Below, one piece after another: positions 20,392 to 25,617 of a stretch of 25,617 bases of DNA. Under the pieces are notes generated by a model, which was given only the letters and a program-made list of their open reading frames with translations, searched no databases and was not told the origin of the DNA. The position numbers were made by a program, and so were the translations under genes. The first letter of the stretch is position 1. Every line of letters begins with the position of its first letter. Location: positions 1-25,617 of IMG/VR virus record IMGVR_UViG_3300028895_000633. One strand, given 5' to 3'. Source of the DNA: a virus.

Positions 20392-21363
20392 TTGACTGAC
20401 CTCGACCCACTCCGCCCGCTCTTGGCCTCCCGCTCGATCGGCCCGGCCGTGAAGCTCGCCTTCCTGGACCTTTGGGACCTGGCCGGGGGCCGGCCGGGCC
20501 ATGTCGTGACCACGGCCGCCGCCTGGGCGTCCCGGCTGGGACGGGACGCCCGAACGGCCCGCGACTGGCTCGACGCGCTGGCCGCCGCCGACCTGGTCGA
20601 CGTCGTGGACCGCTCCCGCCGCGGCGTCTACCAGGTCTACGTCTACCAGCCAGCCCCCGGCCAACGCGAGGAACGGCCGGACCCCCAGCAACGGTTGCCG
20701 CTGGCCGTGGAAGAGGACCAACCGGCCCAACGAACTTTCCCCCCGGAGGAGCCGGCCGAAACGACGAAAACCCCCGCGGGGGTTTCTGCGCAAAAACCCC
20801 CGCGGGGGTTTTCGCAAAAACGCGCCAATCCCGAGGAAAACGCAACAAACCCCCCGGGGGTTTTCGTAACTCACCCCCCGGCCAAACGACGAAAACCCCC
20901 GCGATCCCCCATGGACATAGAAAAGGATAATCTTCGATTATCCCATACCCATGGAACCATAGACACCATGGACCATGGGCGCCACGTTCCGGTCCCCTTC
21001 AGCGCAACCGACTGCGCCCGCATCGTCGAAGCCGCCGGAACCAAGGCCGAGCAACTCCGCGGTCAAAAGGAGGCCCTGGTCGACTACCAGGCCCGGGCCG
21101 TGGCCGATTCGGAAACCGACCCGTCCATCTACCGCCGGATCGCCGAGGCCGTCTACGACCACGACGCCGCGCTCGAGGACGTCGAACACTGTGCCGAGTC
21201 CGTCCGGTCCGCCCGCGAGGCCGGCCGGATCCGCGCCTCACCCGGCCGGCTCTATCTCGGCATGATCCGCAAACGTCTCCCCGGGCCGACCCTGGCCCGC
21301 CTCGACCTGACCCCACGCACGAAAAGGACCGCCAACGATGGCCATCAAGCCGTTGAATCTTGA
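20392..21363 (+). CDS. Putative replication initiator with internal origin
   Basis: A 323-residue protein. TTG 20392 is taken as start because AAGGAAG lies 7 bases upstream and no ATG fits. Residues about 10-80 form a winged-helix domain (GPAVKLAFLDLWDLAGGRPGHVVTTAAAWASRLGRDARTARDWLDALAAADLVDVV), as in phage and plasmid initiators and lambda-O-like proteins. Residues about 100-175 are low-complexity and are encoded by a cluster of CCCCC/GGGGG palindromes. Residues 200-320 are helical (AEQLRGQKEALVDYQARA, SIYRRIAEAVYDHDAALEDVEHC) and may recruit a helicase or its loader. DNA-binding head, origin repeats in the middle and partner-binding tail is the lambda O plan. The function is inferred, not proven by a family match. 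Confidence 0.6.
   Translation: MTDLDPLRPLLASRSIGPAVKLAFLDLWDLAGGRPGHVVTTAAAWASRLGRDARTARDWLDALAAADLVDVVDRSRRGVYQVYVYQPAPGQREERPDPQQRLPLAVEEDQPAQRTFPPEEPAETTKTPAGVSAQKPPRGFSQKRANPEENATNPPGVFVTHPPAKRRKPPRSPMDIEKDNLRLSHTHGTIDTMDHGRHVPVPFSATDCARIVEAAGTKAEQLRGQKEALVDYQARAVADSETDPSIYRRIAEAVYDHDAALEDVEHCAESVRSAREAGRIRASPGRLYLGMIRKRLPGPTLARLDLTPRTKRTANDGHQAVES
20761..20903. repeat. Palindromic iteron cluster, candidate replication origin
   Basis: AAACCCCCGCGGGGGTTT (20768-20785) and AAAACCCCCGCGGGGGTTTT (20793-20812) are perfect palindromes 25 bases apart. A shorter variant (C6/G5) lies at 20847-20864 and a half site at 20891-20903. ACGACGAAAACCCCCGCG recurs exactly at 20761-20778 and 20886-20903. 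Repeated sites inside an initiator gene, followed by an AT-richer stretch, are the classical form of a lambdoid origin. Confidence 0.7.
20914..20978. other. AT-richer hairpin next to the iterons, candidate unwinding region
   Basis: Right after the iterons the sequence becomes locally AT-rich, unlike its surroundings. It holds GGATAAT-CTTCG-ATTATCC (20925-20943), a perfect 7-bp hairpin. CCCATGG...CCATGGG (about 20948-20978) forms a second inverted repeat made of CCATGG units. It remains in frame within the initiator gene. Confidence 0.5.
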
Positions 21364-21733
21364 ATCGCTCCACGATCTGGACGGAGGCCGCCCGGCCGCC
21401 GCGTTTCTGCAACGTCTGACCCAGGCGGTACGCGACTGCCAGGACCGACCCGGCGACGACCGCCACCGCAAGGTGGTCATGCAGGTCGAACTTTGGCCGG
21501 TGGCCGACCACGACGAGGAGACCCAGGCCGTCTACCTGGCCGGCGTGAAGGTCGCCTTCCAGTTCAAGACGACCATCCCCACGCAACAGACCCGCGACTA
21601 CACGATGGCCGCCACCCACCAGGGCTTGTTGCAGTTCAATGAGGACGAACTGAAAAACCCCCGACAACGCACCCTGGACGGCCACGCCGCCGTTGACGGA
21701 GCGACCGAGGAAGACGTCCACGACGTCGACTAA
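21338..21733 (+). CDS. Phage early protein, partner of the DUF2303-like gene
   Basis: A 131-residue protein whose ATG 21338 lies inside the end of the initiator gene (26-base overlap in another frame). The core HRKVVMQVELWPVADHDEETQAVYLAGVKVAFQFKTTIPTQ looks like a beta-rich domain. FNEDELKNPRQRTLDGH near the end resembles a short motif (F-N-E-D-x-x-x-N-P-x-Q-x-T-L) that I associate with small phage proteins encoded next to DUF2303 genes. The biochemical role is unknown, perhaps recombination or replication support. Confidence 0.6.
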   Translation: MAIKPLNLESLHDLDGGRPAAAFLQRLTQAVRDCQDRPGDDRHRKVVMQVELWPVADHDEETQAVYLAGVKVAFQFKTTIPTQQTRDYTMAATHQGLLQFNEDELKNPRQRTLDGHAAVDGATEEDVHDVD

Positions 21734-21796
21734 CCCCGACCACCTCTTACACGTTTACACTACCCCACATTTTCCAACCCGTAAGGAATACCAAGA

Positions 21797-22606
21797 ATGT
21801 CCGAACTGACCGAAAAGGCGATCCAGGAAATCGCCGCGATGGAGTCCCGGGCCAAGAAGCCCGAGACGATCCACGCCCTGAGCAACGAACGCCAGCTTGT
21901 TGCCGCCTACAACGGCGAGTTGGTCGGCAACCCCCGCCCGATCCCCGCCCGGGCCCACACGGTCAACGCCCTGTGCGACCTGACCGCCTGGGCCGTCCGG
22001 GCCGCGAAGACCTGCGTTGATGGCCCCGACGAACAGACGCCGGCCCACACCCCGGCGATCTACCACGGGCCCGAGGCCGTGGTCTTGATCCTGGACCACG
22101 ACGGCTACCGATGCGACCGGGTCACGCTCGACTTACCCCAGGCCGAGGTGTTTCAACTCCTCTGCGCCATGGCCTTCGAGCGCAACCGGGCCGCGATGGG
22201 CCAGAAGGAGGTGGTCGATTTCCTCCGCGTCCAGTGCGAGCGGCCCGACCTGGCCGCGCCGTTTCGCTCGCTCACCTGGGCCCGGACCGACCAGACCGCC
22301 GGGACCGTCCAACACGGCCGCGAGTCGTTGGGCCACGGCGTCGAGGCCGAGGTGGCCCAGGCGACCGACATCCCCGAGGAGCTCCGGCTGACCGTGCCCG
22401 TCTACGACGTGGCCGGCGAGCGGAACGCCTACGGGGTGGGCGTGCTGGTTACCCTGGACACCACCGCCCAGACGGTCCGGCTCTCCCCGAGCCAGACCGA
22501 GCTCCGCGCCGCCGTCGACGACCACCAGGCCGACATCCGCACCCGCATCGGTGCCGTGCTGTCCGCCGAAGAGGTCGACCTGCCCGTCTACTACGGCTCC
22601 CCGTAG
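21797..22606 (+). CDS. DUF2303-like (YfdQ-type) phage protein
   Basis: A 269-residue protein with a TAAGGAA site before ATG 21797. The N-terminus is helical. The middle includes FRSLTWARTDQTAGTVQHGRESLGHGVEAEV. The C-terminus, ELRLTVPVYDVAGERNAYGV, a beta segment and the ending DLPVYYGSP, resembles DUF2303 proteins, which end in a '(G/D)-L-P-V-(F/Y)-x-G-S' motif. Such proteins occur in early regions of phages and prophages, and their role is unknown. A strong terminator follows. Confidence in the gene is high; confidence in the family is moderate. Confidence 0.65.
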   Translation: MSELTEKAIQEIAAMESRAKKPETIHALSNERQLVAAYNGELVGNPRPIPARAHTVNALCDLTAWAVRAAKTCVDGPDEQTPAHTPAIYHGPEAVVLILDHDGYRCDRVTLDLPQAEVFQLLCAMAFERNRAAMGQKEVVDFLRVQCERPDLAAPFRSLTWARTDQTAGTVQHGRESLGHGVEAEVAQATDIPEELRLTVPVYDVAGERNAYGVGVLVTLDTTAQTVRLSPSQTELRAAVDDHQADIRTRIGAVLSAEEVDLPVYYGSP

Positions 22607-22617
22607 TCCGCTCACCG

Positions 22618-22660
22618 CCGCGGGGCGCCCAGGGGCAGGGGCGCCCCGCGGAGTTTTGAT
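22618..22660 (+). terminator. Rho-independent terminator after the DUF2303-like gene
   Basis: CCGCGGGGCGCCC (22618-22630) pairs perfectly with 22639-22651 to give a 13-bp GC stem with an 8-base loop, followed by AGTTTTGAT. It starts 11 bases after the stop codon. Confidence 0.85.
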
Positions 22661-22708
22661 ATCCCCTCGGATGCCTGACAACGCCCCAACCACGAAAGGA
22701 AACCAAAG

Positions 22709-23143
22709 ATGCCAAAACGATCCCACGAGGAGGGCCAGCCGACGCTTTCGACGGTCCGGCTCGACCGCGACCAGATCGACCGGACCCGCCGCCGCACGCT
22801 TCGCCGGCTGACCGTCCGCCTCCGGGCCGCCGCCCGCGCGGCGAACGACGCCCGCACACTGGCCCGGCTCGATCGCATCGTCGCCGCCGGCGACCTCCAC
22901 AAGCTCCAGGGTATTTTGACCTGGGCCGCCAACCGCCGCTATCCCGGCTTCTGCTTCACCGACCGCGCCCGATTCGCCGCCACCGTAGGCCGGGAGAACG
23001 AGTACCGCGCCGAGGCGACCGAGCCGACCGAGGCCCAGCCGGGAACCGACGAGAAGATCCGCGTCCTGGCCGCCCGCTACGCCACCGGCCAGACCCTGTT
23101 CGACCCGGCCGACCGCGCCGCCCGCGACGAGGCCGTTGTCTGA
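22709..23143 (+). CDS. Hypothetical phage early protein
   Basis: A 144-residue protein with a GAAAGGAAACC site before ATG 22709. The first 60 residues are rich in Arg and form helices (RLDRDQIDRTRRRTLRRLTVRLRAAARAANDARTLARL). The C-terminal segment TDEKIRVLAARYATGQTLFDP resembles a short 'D-E-K-I-x-V-L-A-x-R-x-x-x-G-x-x-L-F-x-P' motif found at the end of many small proteins of similar GC-rich phages. No enzyme motif is seen and the function is unknown. Confidence 0.6.
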   Translation: MPKRSHEEGQPTLSTVRLDRDQIDRTRRRTLRRLTVRLRAAARAANDARTLARLDRIVAAGDLHKLQGILTWAANRRYPGFCFTDRARFAATVGRENEYRAEATEPTEAQPGTDEKIRVLAARYATGQTLFDPADRAARDEAVV

Positions 23144-23172
23144 ATCCCAACCACCGGAAAGGAAACCGACTC

Positions 23173-23364
23173 ATGCTGATTATCGACCGACGACCTGGCC
23201 AGTCCGTGACGATCGGGAACGCCGTTGTCACTGTGCTGAAACCCCGTAAATCCGGAAAGGTCGCCCTGGCGATCGACGCCCCGCGCTGCGTGCCGATCGT
23301 CCGCGACGACGCCAACCGCAAGGAGCCGAGAGAAGCCGTGAGCCAGAAACGGATTGACGATTGA
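23173..23364 (+). CDS. csrA: CsrA-family RNA-binding regulator
   Basis: A 63-residue CsrA/RsmA homologue, which as a dimer binds GGA motifs in mRNA leaders and changes translation or stability. MLIIDRRPGQSVTIGNAVVT corresponds to the N-terminal strands, with R6 and R7 as in CsrA. The sequence GKVALAIDAPRCVPIVRDD matches 'VRIGVNAPKEVSVHREE', with R44 at the RNA-contacting position. A GAAAGGAAACC site precedes ATG 23173. The last residues (QKRIDD) and the stop come from the heptamer element that follows, so the natural C-terminus was probably altered. It could tune phage or host messages, including the many phage leaders with AAAGGAAA. Confidence 0.88.
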   Translation: MLIIDRRPGQSVTIGNAVVTVLKPRKSGKVALAIDAPRCVPIVRDDANRKEPREAVSQKRIDD

Positions 23365-23446
23365 TGATTGCCGATTGTCGATTGACGAAGGAAGAACGCG
23401 AAGCTCCAACTTCAACAATCAACAATCATCAATCGGAAATCATCAA
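23354..23446. repeat. TTGNNGA / TCNNCAA heptamer element, fourth copy
   Basis: Five TTGNNGA heptamers (23354-23388) are followed by a 23-base spacer and five inverse heptamers (23412-23446). The first 55 bases of the element and its edge (23348-23402) are identical to 2998-3052. The csrA stop TGA (23362-23364) is inside the second heptamer. Confidence 0.92.
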
Positions 23447-23489
23447 TCACGCTTTCTCCCCACCACTTCAAGAAAGGAAACCCCGACCC

Positions 23490-24053
23490 ATGAGTACCGA
23501 TACCAAGACCGCCACCGCCATCGGAAAACCCCGACGCCACCGCCGCCGCACGCCGGCCGCCCCGCTGACGATCTCGCGCGGCCGAAACCGCGGAGGCGAC
23601 TACCTCCGTTTCAATATCGCTCAATCACTTGCGGCCACCTACCACCTCCAGGTCGGCGACTGTCTGAAGCTCGAGTCGATCAACGGCCAGACGCTGCGAA
23701 TCGTCCGCGTGCAGAACCCGATGGACGGTTACCCGCTGAACCCGACCCGCGGAACGATCGCCGACTCGGCCGGTGCCGTGGCCGCCGGCCATTTTCAGCT
23801 TCGCCCGGCCGACGAGACCTGGTTCGCCCGCCTGTTGGCCCCCGGCGACCAGCCCCGCAGCTACCGCCCGGTCGTGAAGCCGGCCGGGATCTATTTTGAT
23901 ATCCGTCCATCCTCGGAGTCGCCCACGATCGCTGGGACGCCGCCGGAGCCCAGCCGGCCTCAGCCGGCCGCTCCGGACCCGACGGCCATTGTGGACGAGG
24001 CCCCCGTGCCCGACCTCTTCCCCGACAACACGGAGGTCGACGACGAGACCTAA
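23490..24053 (+). CDS. Hypothetical phage protein with basic N-terminus and Pro-rich tail
   Basis: A 187-residue protein with a GAAAGGAAACC site before ATG 23490. Residues 10-25 are basic (GKPRRHRRRTPAAP). Residues about 27-80 (LTISRGRNRGGDYLRFNIAQSLAATYHLQVGDCLKLESINGQTLRIVRV) alternate like a small beta-barrel with a 'V-G-D' turn, somewhat like AbrB-type swapped-hairpin DNA-binding proteins, but this is only a resemblance. The C-terminal 50 residues are Pro- and acid-rich and likely disordered. The function is unknown. Confidence 0.55.
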   Translation: MSTDTKTATAIGKPRRHRRRTPAAPLTISRGRNRGGDYLRFNIAQSLAATYHLQVGDCLKLESINGQTLRIVRVQNPMDGYPLNPTRGTIADSAGAVAAGHFQLRPADETWFARLLAPGDQPRSYRPVVKPAGIYFDIRPSSESPTIAGTPPEPSRPQPAAPDPTAIVDEAPVPDLFPDNTEVDDET

Positions 24054-24068
24054 CCTCTGATCGTAGCC

Positions 24069-24128
24069 GCCGGCCCGGGGACCGGTAACCTGTCGCCCCC
24101 ACCCAGGCCCGACCCGGGCCGGCTTTTT
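24069..24128 (+). terminator. Rho-independent terminator with long loop
   Basis: GCCGGCCCGGG (24069-24079) pairs with CCCGGGCCGGC (24113-24123), an 11-bp stem followed by TTTTT (24124-24128). The 33-base loop is long, but can fold further. It begins 15 bases after the stop codon. The following GAAGTTTGAA repeats (24128-24155) are the inverse of the TTCAAACTTCC tail of the CCCTTCA arrays. Confidence 0.7.
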
Positions 24129-24171
24129 GAAGTTTGAAAACGGGAAGTTTGAAGAGTGAAAGGAAACCGCC

Positions 24172-25176
24172 ATGCTCAGCGAAAATGCCACCGCCAAACT
24201 GGAAGCGGCCGCTTTTGTCCCCGTCGAATTCGTTCGGCTCCGCGAAGTGACCGAACAAACGCTCCGCCTGGCCGAAGCCATGGGCGTCGACCCCGAAGGC
24301 GAGATCCCCGACGACCTGATCGACCAGGCGGCCGCGCGGGTGACATGCTACGCCCGGACGTGCAACGCCCTACTGGACGCCGTGGAGATATTAAGCCTGG
24401 ACGCCACGCCCGACGACAACGGACTCGTCGACCCGGCCGACCTGGTCCGCCAACTGGGCGCCATGGTACGCCAGTTGTCCGAACGCAACGACGCCGTGGC
24501 CACGGCCGCCGCGAAGGCCGCCCACCGAGCCCGGGCCCATGCCGGGGTGCTCAGCGCCGCCGCGACCACCCTTGCCGAGGTGGCCGGCCTGGCGAGCCAC
24601 AAAGGCCCGATTGACGTGATGAGCCAGACGGCCGACCTGGTCCGCGAACTACGCGCCCGCGAGAAGCGAGCCGAGCCGACGGACCACCTGGCCGACTGCG
24701 CGATTGCCGCCACCACGCTATCGAATACCGTCATCAACGCCGCCGAGCGAATCGCCGAAATGGCCTGCGCCAAGGCCGCCGGCCTTCACCCTTCACCCTT
24801 CACCCTTCCAACTTCCATGGACCGCCAGCGGGCCGAGGAGATCAACGCAGCCTGCCTGTACCACTCGATGTACGCGGCCGACGACGAAATGCGGCCCGCC
24901 GGCGACCCGCCCGACCTGTCGAAGTACACGCTTCGCGAAATGCTCGACGCCGCCGACGTGATCCGCAACCTGGACGAACGCGACGAAGCCGGCCACAAGA
25001 TCATTCGTACCGTTTGCGATCCCCGCCAGCTTGCCGCGTTGTTCTGTGCCGTGCGATGGACCCCGGAGCCGGCCGGGAAGTGGGCCCACCCGGTTGCCGT
25101 GGTCGGCCGCGCCGCCGTCTGCGTGGTCGATGTGACCGAGAAGGAAGGGGCCGACGACGAACAGCAAACGGATTGA
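24172..25176 (+). CDS. Two-part hypothetical protein joined by a heptamer repeat
   Basis: One open frame of 334 codons with a GAAAGGAAACC site before ATG 24172. Residues 1-203 are helical (VEFVRLREVTEQTLRLAEAMG; RNDAVATAAAKAAHRARAHAG; LSNTVINAAERIAEMACAKAAG). A segment LHPSPFTLPTS, translated from a (CCTTCAC)3 array, follows. Then MDRQRAEEINAACLYHSMYAADDEMRP starts what looks like a separate 119-residue protein (ATG 24817). At other loci the same array lies between genes, so this is probably two genes fused when the array removed the first stop codon. A second start at 24817 may still be used. No family is recognised for either part. Confidence 0.55.
   Translation: MLSENATAKLEAAAFVPVEFVRLREVTEQTLRLAEAMGVDPEGEIPDDLIDQAAARVTCYARTCNALLDAVEILSLDATPDDNGLVDPADLVRQLGAMVRQLSERNDAVATAAAKAAHRARAHAGVLSAAATTLAEVAGLASHKGPIDVMSQTADLVRELRAREKRAEPTDHLADCAIAATTLSNTVINAAERIAEMACAKAAGLHPSPFTLPTSMDRQRAEEINAACLYHSMYAADDEMRPAGDPPDLSKYTLREMLDAADVIRNLDERDEAGHKIIRTVCDPRQLAALFCAVRWTPEPAGKWAHPVAVVGRAAVCVVDVTEKEGADDEQQTD
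24783..24816. repeat. (CCTTCAC)3 array inside an open reading frame
   Basis: Three CCTTCAC units, one CCTTCCA and ACTTCC end exactly at ATG 24817. This is the same arrangement as before the starts at 3147, 11460 and 13149, but here the upstream frame runs through it. Confidence 0.9.
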
Positions 25177-25207
25177 AGATTGCCGATTGCTGATTGCTGA
25201 TTGATGA
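25173..25207. repeat. (TTGNNGA)5 array, single arm
   Basis: TTGAAGA, TTGCCGA, TTGCTGA, TTGCTGA and TTGATGA follow each other without a gap. The stop TGA of the preceding gene (25174-25176) lies in the first unit. No inverse arm is present in this copy. Confidence 0.9.
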
Positions 25208-25239
25208 ATTACCGCTCATGGCCCGAAAGGAAGACGCCA

Positions 25240-25617
25240 ATGGGAGCCAACTCCAAAATCGGCTGGACCGACCACACCTTTAATCCCTGGTGGGGCTGCG
25301 AAAAACTGCCCGGCCGCCGGGGTTGCGAAAACTGCTACGCCGCGGCGACCAGCCACCGCTACGGCCACGACTGCTGGGGCGATTCGCCCCGCAAAATCCG
25401 CGGGCCGGGGGCCTACGCCGAGCCGCTGAAATGGAACCGGTCCGCCGAGGCCGCCGGCCGCCGCGACAAAGTCTTCTTGCAGTCGATGGGCGATTTTCTC
25501 GAGGACCACCCCGATCTGGTCCAGCCGCGCCGCGATACGGTGCGGCTGATCGAGGACACGCCCAACCTGACCTGGTTGATTCTCACGAAACGCCCCGAGA
25601 ACTTTCGGCCGCTGCTG
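25240..25617 (+). CDS. Phage Gp37/Gp68 family (DUF5131) protein, 5' part
   Basis: The first 126 residues of a protein that runs off the right edge. KIGWTDHTFNPWWGC, then CENCYAAATSHRYG, then QSMGDFLEDHPDL and LTWLILTKRPENF are hallmarks of the Gp37/Gp68 (DUF5131) family. Cysteines at 20, 29 and 32 (C-x8-C-x2-C) are placed like those of radical-SAM-related enzymes, which would hold an iron-sulfur cluster. The reaction is unknown. The family is common in phage early or accessory regions. A GAAAGGAAG site precedes ATG 25240. Confidence 0.9.
   Translation, partial: MGANSKIGWTDHTFNPWWGCEKLPGRRGCENCYAAATSHRYGHDCWGDSPRKIRGPGAYAEPLKWNRSAEAAGRRDKVFLQSMGDFLEDHPDLVQPRRDTVRLIEDTPNLTWLILTKRPENFRPLL

Overview
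This 25.6 kb GC-rich window reads as part of a temperate tailed-phage genome with a long tail of the TP901/HK97 siphovirus type. The host is probably a planctomycete-like bacterium; I infer this from the style of the tail proteins, the very GC-rich codon use and the dispersed heptanucleotide repeats, not from a marker gene. Almost all genes run on the + strand. Only two genes around 16.1-17.0 kb and one candidate small RNA run on the - strand.

Layout. 1-8.2 kb is the tail module: a neck-like C-terminal fragment, the tail tube, a tandem pair of paralogous structural proteins, a tail assembly chaperone with a -1 frameshift product, the tape measure protein and four distal-tail or baseplate-type proteins. 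8.5-14.0 kb is an accessory island with two GT-B glycosyltransferases, two GT-A-type glycosyltransferases, one sulfotransferase and three small unknown genes. Its gaps are packed with dispersed repeats. 14.2-16.1 kb is a control region: two near-identical palindromes, one covering a TATAAT box, then two unknown genes and two XRE regulators. Two small membrane-protein genes lie convergent to it. 17.1-17.9 kb has no convincing large gene. It holds a palindrome-bearing promoter, terminators in both directions and a likely ~120-nt small RNA.

17.9-19.8 kb is the integration module: a small possible excisionase, a tyrosine integrase and a candidate attP. The att core is the 3' part of a tRNA-Pro(GGG), flanked on both sides by 9-bp arm-type repeats. 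Arms on both sides of one core suggest an unintegrated (excised or circular) phage genome. From 19.8 kb to the end come early genes: a LexA-type DNA-binding domain without a protease, a putative replication initiator with a palindromic iteron cluster inside its coding sequence (a lambda-O-like origin layout), a DUF2303-like protein with a small partner, a CsrA homologue, several unknown proteins and the start of a Gp37/Gp68 (DUF5131) protein.

Two sequence habits stand out. Many genes are preceded by the same extended ribosome-binding motif, GAAAGGAAACC. Several others follow pyrimidine-rich heptamer arrays that end in AACTTCC just before the ATG and have no recognisable ribosome-binding site. 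A second heptamer family (TTGNNGA, with its inverse TCNNCAA) sits exactly on gene ends and supplies the stop codon of five genes.
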